Origin: Spinacia oleracea
Lineage: Eukaryota > Streptophyta > Magnoliopsida > Caryophyllales > Amaranthaceae
DNA: 64,000 bases
Reading direction: 5' to 3'
Assembly: GCF_020520425.1 (NCBI RefSeq)
Contig: NC_079487.1
Coordinates: 11,703,501 to 11,767,500, forward strand
Shown: positions 56,124 to 64,000 of the stretch, in pieces
Numbering within the stretch: position 1 is the first letter of the stretch
Layout of the letters: each line of letters starts with the position of its first letter
Notes under the pieces: model-generated
The model's database searches: none
Told to the model about the DNA's origin: nothing
What the model saw: the letters and a program-made list of their open reading frames with translations, nothing else
Position numbers and translations under genes: made by a program

Positions 56124-56136
56124 ATTGAGTTGGAGG
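55377..56136 (+). pseudogene. CACTA-1 TNP2-like transposase, piece 3
   Basis: It continues piece 2 behind Copia-C. A run of seven A at 55382-55388 puts the frame off by one relative to piece 2, so one A is probably extra. Then follow LSYEEWIKAHTYILFNDDEV and the DUF4216 domain (GVVVEVEALHFASA, WYYGVIHQICELQYIDF, FRCKWID). A TAG at 55980-55982 lies where related proteins have a Gln (..SQARQVFY). The end is a long Asp run coded by GAT repeats. Confidence 0.9.
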
Positions 56137-56154
56137 CACTAGTAGAAAAAACCC

Positions 56155-56530
56155 TTATTGCAGCGGGCTTTTAGACCCCTGTTGCAGCGTACATCGTATG
56201 CTGCAACTGGGGGGCCTGCAACAAGTCTGAACTTGTTGCAGCGTACAATGTTCGCTGCAAAAAGTGATTTGTTGCAGCGGGCTTTTAGATGTACACTGCA
56301 ACAAGTGCCAAAAAATTGGCAAAATTTTGGACTTGTTGCAGCGTACATATATATGTACGCTGCAAAAGACTCAACTTTTTGCAGCGTACATTTATTTGTA
56401 CGCTGCAACAAGTCTGAATTACTCAATTTTTTGCAGCGTACATTTATTTGTACGCTGCAACAAGTCTGAATTTTTGCGAAATTTTTTTCCCTTGTTGCAG
56501 CGTACAACATATATGTACGCTGCAAAAAAG
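56155..56530. repeat. CACTA-2 left subterminal array
   Basis: TTGCAGCGTACA and TGTACGCTGCAA alternate, often as facing pairs. 56336-56365 is a perfect 30-base palindrome with centre ATAT|ATAT. Two more near-palindromes with TTTATTT centres lie at about 56383-56410 and 56433-56462. These are the likely transposase binding sites. Confidence 0.9.
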
Positions 56531-56766
56531 CACTTTTGGCGGGAAAATTCTAATTTTGTTTAGGGATACCTAGAGTGCCTTGCACCAAATATAGAAACCT
56601 GTCAAAACAATAATAGAATAACGCAACCTGTATAACAAATATAAAAACAACAACTGGAGTTTTGTATACTATATATCCCAAAACCAAAGTGCACATATTA
56701 CATTTAAATATATGTTCCAATTTCAACATAAACATACATTTTAATATAAAATTTATTCTATAACAA

Positions 56767-56892
56767 CTAAACCAACTCGATCAAGCGCGCTAAAGCCAAT
56801 AATAAATACTTGTTGGTAAAAAACTTAGCCCATTGCTCACGAACCACATCAAATTCCTCGCATAAGGCGCAATCCTCGGAGTGTAGACCTTT
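56767..56892 (-). pseudogene. Possible C-terminal exon of a Ulp1-like (C48) protease
   Basis: The minus strand reads CALCEEFDVVREQWAKFF, then TNKYLLLALARLIELV and a stop. The EEFDVVREQWAKF phrase resembles the C-terminal end of Ulp1-type SUMO proteases, which several plant CACTA and Mutator-like families carry. The catalytic His, Asp and Cys would lie upstream and are not present here. The assignment rests on a short motif. Confidence 0.4.
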
Positions 56893-56989
56893 ACAAAAAC
56901 ATAAATTTAAATTAAACATTAGATTAAATACAAATTAAATATCACATTTTAACATTCAAGAAACTAATGACAATGTCCTAATAGTCTAA

Positions 56990-57745
56990 AATGAGTCCTT
57001 AGGTTCTTTAGTTCAAAGTTGGGAGCAAAAATGTCATTTTAGCCTAAATATGACCTATAACGACCCAATGAGCCTATAGGTGCATAAATAGATTGGAACG
57101 AGTCTTATATCGTTAAAATTATGCATATTAAACATGTAATAAGTTTTAAATGAGTCCTTAGGTTCTTTATTTTAAAGTTGGGAGCGAAAATGCCTTATTT
57201 TATCCTAAATATGACCTATAACGATCAAACAAGCATTAAATGGGTATAAGTAGATTAGAATAAGTCCTAGAAACTCAAAACTAAGCTTATTAACCATATA
57301 ATAATTTAAAAATGAGTCCTTAGGTTCTTAAGTTCAAAGTTGGGAGCAAAAATGTCATTTTAGCCTAAATATGACCTAAAACGACACAATGAACCTTAAA
57401 TATGCATAAATGGATTGGAACGAGTCTTATAAACTTAAAACTAAGCATATTAAACATGTAATAAGTTTAAAATAAGTCCTTAGGTTCATTATTTTAAAGT
57501 TGGGATCGAAAATGCCTTATTTTATCCTAAATATGACCTATAACGATCAAACAAGCATTAAATGGGTATAAGTAGATTAGAATAAGTCTTAGAAACTTAA
57601 AACTAAGCATATTTATCATATAATAAGTTTAAAATGAGTCATTAGGTTCTTAAGTTCAAAGTTGGGAGCGAAAATGTCATTTTAGCCTAAATATGACCCA
57701 TAACGACACAATGAGCCTTAAATGTGCATAAATGGATTATGTAAA
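56990..57745. repeat. 160-bp tandem array, five units, alternating two types
   Basis: The phrase GAGTCCTTAGGTTC (or a close variant) begins at 56993, 57152, 57314, 57474 and 57636, a period of 159-162 bp. Units 1, 3 and 5 share GTTCAAAGTTGGGAGC and TGTCATTTTAGCC; units 2 and 4 share ATTTTAAAGTTGGGA and GCCTTATTTTATCC. The array is therefore a dimer of about 321 bp, repeated two and a half times. Confidence 0.92.
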
Positions 57746-57757
57746 GTTTTACACCAA

Positions 57758-57760
57758 CCC

Positions 57761-57791
<31 letters not shown>

Positions 57792-57799
57792 ACACACAA
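57758..57799. repeat. C20 run followed by (CA)n
   Basis: 57758-57777 is an unbroken run of 20 C, followed by CA dinucleotides to about 57799. It lies directly beside the 160-bp array. Confidence 0.9.
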
Positions 57800-58341
57800 A
57801 CAAAAAGAAAATTGAAACAATACGAAGTACTAAAGACCTAAAGTAAAAAAGCTAATACTTGTCAGTTGTAACTTGTAAGTGAGCCGAAGTTAAACATATG
57901 ATATGAGTCGGCGAAGCACAAGCATCTTATTCATCTCACAACAAACAATAGTAAGAAAAACAACACTCACGGTGGATCCCCATACTGATGTTATATTTGG
58001 GAAGTCAAATTGCATATAGCCTACCTTTTATCATTCAGCATTCAAAGAGGCTGATTCCAAACTATTTACTATGAACACAACTTCTGAGACGAGAGGAGCA
58101 CTAGAGGAGTATTACTACTTTAGTAGCAATAATTAAATCCCGGGAGAGGAAAACAAAGTGGCATAAAGAGTGATATCAGTAACTAAGAATAAACGTTAAA
58201 GCATACGCAAAAAAGGCAAAGGTCAGTTACAGCAACCACACACAATGAAAAGTGATAGAAGAGGGCGAATCACATGTATACTCTCTCTATATATACGCTA
58301 GAAGGCCTAGAACAACATAACTACCAATGCTATAAGGGCAT
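57800..58341. other. Unassigned interior of CACTA-2
   Basis: AT-rich, no gene or repeat recognised. Confidence 0.4.
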
Positions 58342-58575
58342 GTGAACGAAAAAGAAAAAGAAAAGTTAGAATACTCAGCAAAACTTATTGGACTCAACAA
58401 TACCTTGGAAGAATTGAGTTGTGGTATATCTGAATTGAATCCCAGAACGAAGCTCAATTACTGGCTTTCACCTATTTGTGGAATCCATGAAATGGATGCT
58501 GATAAGCATGAAGCTTTCGCAAATTTAGATACAGAGTCAATGACATTCTGGAACTCGGCCTACACCACAATTTGA
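58342..58575 (+). CDS. Unrecognised 77-aa ORF in CACTA-2
   Basis: MNEKEKEKLEYSAKLIGLNN..., a charged, partly coiled-coil-like N-terminus and a C-terminus with CGIHEMDADKHEAFANLD. I do not recognise the family. The codon texture is more gene-like than that of its surroundings, so it may be a captured exon of a second host gene, on the strand opposite to SEH1. It could equally be chance. Confidence 0.25.
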   Translation: MNEKEKEKLEYSAKLIGLNNTLEELSCGISELNPRTKLNYWLSPICGIHEMDADKHEAFANLDTESMTFWNSAYTTI

Positions 58576-58751
58576 CAATAGAAGTTTGTTAACAGAAATC
58601 CGAACTTGTACTTAATAAGTTACAAGAGCAGCTGCAGAGGGCTCCGACTATTACAGATACTCTAACTAAACGAAAGCTCCTTAGATAAGTAGGCATCAAG
58701 TTAATGGAGCATTTAAATTTTTTTATTCAATTATTCAAGCAGGAAATATAC

Positions 58752-60241
58752 CTGAAGTTGCCAAGTGTTCAGTTCCAAAGGATTTTGGAGCTCATAGACT
58801 TTGGCATACCCATCTGAATATGCAACAACCTACAAGCAAAGAAATGCATGACACAATTATAAAGTCAGAGGATTTCACCATGCACCAAGAAGAACACATT
58901 CAGCAAGTTTTTTATTATCTAACACTTACCAACTTCAAACAAGTAGAGGATCCTCCAAATTGAATATCTAATACACGGGCACTTTTATTCTGAAACTTGG
59001 TACAGATCTTCCACTGAAGTGATTGCCCCTCTGAATGGAAAAGGGAAGCGCAAATGTTTTAGATTTTTAAATCATTCGTAACCATACACCAATAACACCA
59101 CTCTCGTATCAATTCTGAAATCAATGTCTTACTTATTACTAGTAGTCATTAGGGTAAAGGCCAAAAGGGTAGCATAAGATTTGTAAATCATTACTCTACT
59201 TGTAATGCGGAGATCTGAAAGTAGTTGGCAACATAATTCTCTCGGCTAGAAAGCTTACACGAGCATACAATTTCACAACTCATTCTTAAGAAGGGAAGTA
59301 CAGTCATTATAGAAAAGACAATATGGTGTAAATTGACATGTGCAGAAATGATTGCTTTGTATGAATGTAACAAGAGGTTTGAGTTAGTGTTACCTCCTGT
59401 AACTTCTTCCCATAATGATAACGTCCCATCATCCAAAATACACGCGATGGCATCTCCATACTCTGGAGGAACCCATGCCACCTTCACAATGCTACCCTCA
59501 TGCACCTAAAACCACAATCTAATCTCATGTTAATTGTCACATGAAAGTTGCATCATACTACTTCAGAAGCTTCAATGGAAGAAATTAGATATATACCCTC
59601 CAACTTAATTCTCAAAAACTCAACATAATTTTGATAAACCCCCAAATATTGATACACTGAAAAATGTTAAATTGAATCATAATTCGGAATTACATCAAAA
59701 TCTCACATACATTATAATTAGAGCTACCGGACCTTAGATGATCTACCGGGGATGATTCGACGAACACACAATCCGACCAAAACACCAATTTGACAGCTCT
59801 AAGATTAATAATTGTTAACATTTTTAAAATCGGAAAGATCACCATGCGCCATAGTATCAAGTAACCAACATTCACAAACTTCCATCATAAATTAAATTGT
59901 TTCATACATAGAACAACAAACATACTACTAGAAAGAAATAAAGTTCAGCAAATAAAAGATTGTATATTTAACTGAAAATATCATACATTATAGTATAAAC
60001 ACAAAGATGGGCAATTAAGAAATGAATTTGTCTCCAAAAAAAAAATTGCAATTGATTGGGAAAATAAGGAGGAGCAGACCTGAAAAGAGGAAGAAGGAGA
60101 GAAGGGAGAAGAGGAAGCAGGGTCAGGAGAATCGAAGATGGTGAGAAGACCATTGATTGAACCAGTAGCTAATCTTTGAGCGCTGTAATTCCAAGCTGAG
60201 CATACTGTTCCTTTCTCCAATGTCGCCACCGTTTTCTCCAT
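58752..60241 (-). pseudogene. SEH1: SEH1-like nucleoporin (WD40), first four coding exons, captured
   Basis: Minus-strand exons: 60241-60080, 59505-59394, 59030-58930 and 58829-58752, every intron with GT...AG. Together they are 453 bases, 151 codons, with no stop. They encode MEKTVATLEKGTVCSAWN and RLATGSINGLLTIFDS (WD blade 1), VHEGSIVKVAWVPPEYGDAI and LSLWEEVTG (blade 2), then LQWKICTKFQNKSARVLDIQFG and VVAYSDGYAKVYELQNPLEL. The order and wording fit plant SEH1, a seven-blade WD40 protein of the nuclear pore Y complex (and of the SEA/GATOR complex). A full SEH1 is about 320-360 aa, so roughly the N-terminal 45% is here. The remaining exons are missing; after exon 4 the sequence is unrelated. 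It could still be transcribed and spliced into a truncated product. Confidence 0.85.
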
Positions 60242-61790
60242 TGCTTTCTCTTTCTCAGTTGGGAGTGAGTTTGTTGGATACTGTTTGCAGTTGTTAGGTC
60301 AACATGGGCCATTGTTGACTTGAGCTGTGTATGGTCTGGTGTCAAAAAGTTAGCAACTTAATTAGTTCATATCTACTTAACAATCAGTATGTCATATAAG
60401 AATAACAAAAAACCTCAAACATCCACTAACCTCAATATAATACTAAAAACTATGTAAACCATGTAATAATACAAATCTTGAAGAAGAAAGAAGAGAAGCA
60501 TACATTTAGCAGCACATTCAGAAACACATTCAGTACAGGAATGAGTTCCAACTCCAGCAGCATTTCCAACACCAGCTGTCTTATTTAATCATTAAAAACA
60601 CCATCAATTTCTGAAACCTAATCTCGACGCCTCTCCATTTGCTTTGCTGGTGTTGAACAATGAAACCCAAATTATCACAAATCTATACTATTGTAGTGAA
60701 ATTGCAAAGCTATATTCAATCCTGAGACATTAACATCTCAATGAAAGAAGAATTTTAGTAAAGATGGATTCAATTCTTCTAATAATATGAAGTGAACATC
60801 CTAATTCCCATCAAATGACAGTATTACTTGATAAACATGGTATTTCTCAGCTCTAATCGTTCCCTAACTAAAACTTTAAGTCTTATTTTATTTTAACTTC
60901 TTCAAAGAGATTAAAGGCAAAATGATGGTTAACAAAACTTAAATAGTTCATATCTGCCATAAATTACTATATCATACAAGATTACTAAAACCTCTAACAA
61001 TCAGCAAATCCAACTTCAATCAACACTAAAAATTATGTAAATCTTAAAGAACAAATAAGAAAAGCATACCGATGCCTATACTTAAAGAGCAGTAGCATAA
61101 CCAAAAAGAATCAACCTCAACCCATATCCCAAAATCTAAGTGCAGAGTTTGCGGATGAAATCCTGATAATTAAGCGTCCTCAAATCCCTAATTCTGAACG
61201 AAAGAGGAAAAAAGGAAACCCTAGCTTAGTAGATCGTTCCCTCTTTCGATTAAAAAATAAAATGGAGCCAAAACCCTAAAATTTGGGGGAAAATAGTTAA
61301 TTCAATTTTACAAAAATTGAATAAGCCGAATCTTAAATTGAATAGAGATATATACCTCCGTAGTGCATAAATTCACTTAAATTTGAAGAAAAACGGGCGG
61401 TGGTGGTGGTGGTGAGAAACGCGATTGGTGAGAAACGGTGGTAGTTGAACCCAATTGGATCTCCATTGGAAGGTGGTGAGACGGTGGTGAACGCGGCAGA
61501 ATTTCGAGATTACAAATCCGTCTTACCCTTGGTGGCCGGCTTTCGTGAAAGAAAGGTACAGGTTCAGAGAATTGAAGATGGGAGGACTGAGAGGGTAGGC
61601 TGGTAGCTCACTAGCTGCTCGTGGTTTTTCTTGGAAGAGGAGAGGGTTTCGAATAAAGGTGGCGACTGGCGAGGAGGCCAGAACCACCGACGAGTAAGCT
61701 ATGGCGACGCAGGAAGGGTTTTTTTTTGGGGACTACGCAGGAAAAGGTAAGGGAAGAAGAGGGGAGTTAAGCGCGAGAAATGAAATTTTA
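60242..61790. other. CACTA-2 interior upstream of the SEH1 exons
   Basis: The first few dozen bases next to the ATG may be captured SEH1 5' UTR. The rest is AT-rich, with a GGT repeat at about 61396-61413 and a purine-rich GGCGACTGGCGAGGAGGCC stretch near 61660. No protein recognised. Confidence 0.4.
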
Positions 61791-61796
61791 ATATTG

Positions 61797-62030
61797 CAGC
61801 AAATTTTTTTTTGACCCGGGCTATTGCAGGGGGCTTTTAAATGTACGCTGCGACAAAAATAGGTTATTGCAGGGGGCTTTTAAATTGTACGCTGCAACAA
61901 ACTTTTTTGCAGGGAACAATTAAATTGTACGCTGCAACAACCCTTTAAAAGGTTTGACCCGCGTTGACCGACTGGTTATTGAAGCGTATTAATACATGTA
62001 CGCTGCAACAAGGGGGCTGCAACAGGGGTT
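61797..62030. repeat. CACTA-2 right subterminal array
   Basis: GTACGCTGCAACAA and its variants occur four times, with TTGCAGGG(G/A) words between them, mirroring the left array but sparser and more diverged. Confidence 0.85.
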
Positions 62031-62046
62031 TTTTCTACTAGTGAGG

Positions 62047-62201
62047 AAAACCCTAACACCAAGGTGGGTCACGTTGAGGATGATTGTTTTGATGATTCAT
62101 CGACATATGTACGTGTTGATCACGAAGAAGGGATAGAAGTTTGTAAAAGTGATGATGAGGGTGCATCTAAGAAACGTCGTCGGAAAAAAAATGAGGTGTG
62201 A
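62047..62201 (+). pseudogene. CACTA-1 TNP2-like transposase, piece 4 (C-terminal)
   Basis: Directly continues the acidic tail of piece 3 in frame once CACTA-2 and one AGG copy are left out: ENPNTKVGHVEDDCFDDS, then GASKKRRRKKNEV and the TGA at 62199-62201. KKRRRKK is a plausible nuclear localisation signal. Adding the four pieces gives a protein of about 1092 aa, a normal size for TNP2-type transposases. Confidence 0.85.
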
Positions 62202-62548
62202 TAAAATGACAAATGGATCTAATTTTTTGAATCTCCCCCACTTTTTATCTCTCAAGTTTTCTAAAGTTTTCTCTCACACATAGGACATGCTTTCTTGTAC
62301 ACAATCCTCACACCCTGGCCAACCTCAAACATGTTTTATATTACTATTTTGGTACGTGAAACCTATGATTGTAATTTTAGCAACACGCTCTTATGTTTTA
62401 TTATGCATACTTTTAATAGATATTATGTTTGTTATGCAGGTTTTCACTAAAAATAATATCTCATTGCTTATCCATACTATATACATACTTCAGGATTCTT
62501 GCTTAATTCAAAGTTCTTAACTTATAAATATTTCATTTTTGTAGGATC
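62202..62548. other. Spacer between TNP2 and TNPA-like gene, probable 5' UTR intron
   Basis: AT-rich; ends TTTCATTTTTGTAG four bases before the next ATG, a good 3' splice site. Confidence 0.5.
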
Positions 62549-63863
62549 ATGGCTAGAAAGATACATCGAGTACACCCACCTCAGAATGATGTAACAAATG
62601 AAGATGAAGATGGAGATGATTCTGATGTTGAACAAACTAGGCGTGAGGATGAGAGGGGTCGAACTGTACTTGCTGAGGTGGGGGATTCAATTAAAAAAGG
62701 GCATAAAATCCCTTTAGAGTGGGATCAAGTTACAAAAATACCATGCGGAGATCATAAAGATACCTTTTCCACATATCTCGGTGTAATTGCTCGTGAAAGA
62801 ATATGCATCACCTATAAAACATGGAAGGATGTTCCTAGAGAAGTCCAAAATGTAGTGTTTGAATCGGTTAAGGTAAATACATACTACCTAATTAGTGCAT
62901 GTTAACAACTTAAACTTTATACAGTGTTAATAATAATTTGTGGTAACAATGTTGAATGATGCAGAAAGGGTTCATAGTGTTAGAAGAGCGCAAAGAATAT
63001 ATCTTGAGGCAAGCTGATAATCGATGGAGAGCTTTCAAGACTAGGCTAAGAAAAAAGTGGATGTACCATAAAAAAACTGGAAGGCTAAGAAAGAAGCCAC
63101 CTGTCAAATATCCTTGGATATATCAAGCAATTTGGGACAAGTTTGTTACATGGAGTACTTCTGATGAGTTTAAGGTATTATTTGATTATCATTTTTTTTT
63201 AAAGTAAGAAATATATTGACTTTCATAATAGGTACACCTGACAACAGTAATATAAATATTTCCTATGTTTATTTTTAGAAGAAGTGTAGTACTAGTTGAC
63301 ATATCAACTGAGAACCGTAATTTCCTTCCCAACATTTCCTTCTCAATGTATATAATTTTAAAACAATTAGATATGTGCTTCTACTAACTGTGAACCATAT
63401 TTTTTTTTAAAGGAGAAGAGTGAAAAAGGTCGACAACGGTCAAATCTTAAGACGTCAAGCTATCGAGGTGGCTGACTTGGGTACCAATATTATAGAGACG
63501 AGATAGTAAGTTTGAGTTTTGAACTATAGTATTATAGCTATTTCTTGATTTAGTGTGGTGTTTGTGTCAGGTCATAATAACTAATTTAAGCCATGTGGGG
63601 TCAATCTATAACATGTATTCATTAAGTTTCTTTTCGGTTTGATGAATATTAAGACTTCTAGTGTGTACTAATTGTCTATCCACCATCTATCAATGACTTA
63701 ATAATTTATTCATTGTAAATGCCAGGCAAAAGAATTTCTGGCGAAAGGGATCCATGTCGATCAGATTCCCAGACACGAGGCTTGGTTACGAGCTCATGCA
63801 GTTGTGAAAAACGGAATATACATATTCAATAACCCAATTGATCAAGTGACCGCTAATGTAATT
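62549..63863 (+). pseudogene. CACTA-1 TNPA-like gene (Transposase_24, Ptta/En/Spm), one nonsense codon, runs off window
   Basis: Exons 62549-62872, 62965-63174, 63413-63505 and 63726-63863 all join in phase 0 with GT...AG introns. Encoded blocks: an acidic N-terminus, then IPLEWDQVTKIPCG, FSTYLGVIARERICITYKTW, VPREVQNVVFESV, then WRAFKTRLRKKWMYHKKTG, PWIYQAIWDKFVTWSTSDEF, EKGRQRSNLKTSSYRGG, and RHEAWLRAHAVVKNGIYIFN. These are the successive blocks of the plant Transposase_24 family, DNA-binding partners of the CACTA transposase that recognise subterminal repeats. A TGA at 63473-63475 stands where relatives have Trp or another residue after SYRGG. Further exons should follow outside the window. 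Confidence 0.85.
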
Positions 63864-64000
63864 GTAAGTATTTTTCTTGGCAACAAAAAAATAGTTGCAC
63901 ACAATTTATTACCAAAATAGTTATGGCTTTGTCTGCTTTGATTCTTTTTGGGTGGGACAATTTCTGATATTGTTTAATTACTTAATTTCCTTCATCTCTA
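63864..64000 (+). other. Intron of the TNPA-like gene at window edge
   Basis: Starts with the GTAAG donor after ...TANVI; nothing else recognised. Confidence 0.6.

Larger units (their letters stand above)
56137..62043. mobile_element. CACTA-2: non-autonomous CACTA element carrying SEH1 exons
   Basis: Begins CACTAGTAGAAAAAACCC and ends with its complement GGGTTTTTTCTACTAGTG. The 3-bp TSD AGG lies at 56134-56136 and 62044-62046. It is 5907 bp long with subterminal arrays of TTGCAGCGTACA and its complement at both ends. No transposase is present. It contains a possible Ulp1-type protease end exon, a 160-bp tandem array and four captured exons of a nucleoporin gene. Confidence 0.95.
41031..64000 (+). 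mobile_element. CACTA-1: autonomous-type CACTA element, nested and broken, ends not resolved
   Basis: Defined by two plus-strand genes typical of En/Spm-type elements: a TNP2-like transposase (41081-62201, in four pieces) and, 350 bases behind it, a Ptta/En/Spm (TNPA-like) gene running off the window. It is the oldest layer in this part. A Mutator-like element, Copia-C and CACTA-2 are all inserted into its TNP2 gene, each with a perfect TSD. The coordinates given are the minimum supported by coding sequence; the left terminus was not found with certainty and the right lies outside. Confidence 0.85.

Noticed and set aside
56169..56530. ORFs of about 100-128 aa on both strands with repeated LLQRT/AATS words
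   Set aside because: Translations of the CACTA-2 subterminal repeat TTGCAGCGTACA; no independent evidence for coding.
59690..59875. Small minus-strand ORF within the second SEH1 region
   Set aside because: Lies in the intron between SEH1 exons 1 and 2 and has no matching motif.

Overview
The window is nuclear DNA of a flowering plant, most likely a eudicot. It is AT-rich and intron-bearing, has few long ORFs, and is dominated by plant transposon families: Ty1/Copia, Ty3/Gypsy of the Tat type, CACTA, Mutator-like, Helitron and a LINE remnant. I cannot name the species from sequence alone. I see no intact ordinary host gene. Recognisable host sequences are fragments of a kinesin, a pfkB sugar kinase, a homoserine kinase and the nucleoporin SEH1. 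At least the last two lie inside transposons.

Layout: 1-10409 is a Copia element (Copia-A, 5' LTR cut by the window edge). It is inserted into a minus-strand Tat-type Gypsy element whose gag, PBS and LTR occupy 10411-12630. 12631-28452 is a mosaic with a local duplication, two long (TA)n tracts, a broken kinesin gene (15485-16355), a Mutator-like element carrying a homoserine kinase fragment (21498-23441), a Helitron 3' end (23588), a CACTA right end (24036), a pfkB exon relic (24740-24809), a CACTA left end (25777) and a 28-G run. 28453-28870 is a LINE endonuclease relic, interrupted by Copia-B (28871-39151). From 41081 to the window end lies an older autonomous-type CACTA element (CACTA-1) with a TNP2-like transposase and a Ptta/En/Spm (TNPA-like) gene. 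Its TNP2 gene has been hit three times: by a Mutator-like element (42447-44100), by Copia-C (45110-55371) and by a second CACTA (56137-62043).

Almost every junction can be read to the base. Perfect target-site duplications flank Copia-B (AGTTC), Copia-C (AATAG), both Mutator-like elements (9 and 10 bp) and CACTA-2 (AGG). Dropping each insertion with one TSD copy brings the flanking transposase sequence back together, so the stratigraphy is well supported.

Most interesting: (1) Copia-A, -B and -C share nearly identical pol, leader and PBS, but Copia-A carries a very different gag, exchanged between the start codon and the end of the zinc knuckle. (2) All three Copia leaders contain a GC-rich minisatellite whose unit is itself a perfect hairpin, with copy number differing between elements. 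(3) CACTA-2 carries the first four coding exons of SEH1, with open frame and all splice sites intact. (4) A perfect 9-bp hairpin abuts the polypurine tract of every Copia copy. All readings are by eye; no search or alignment software was run.
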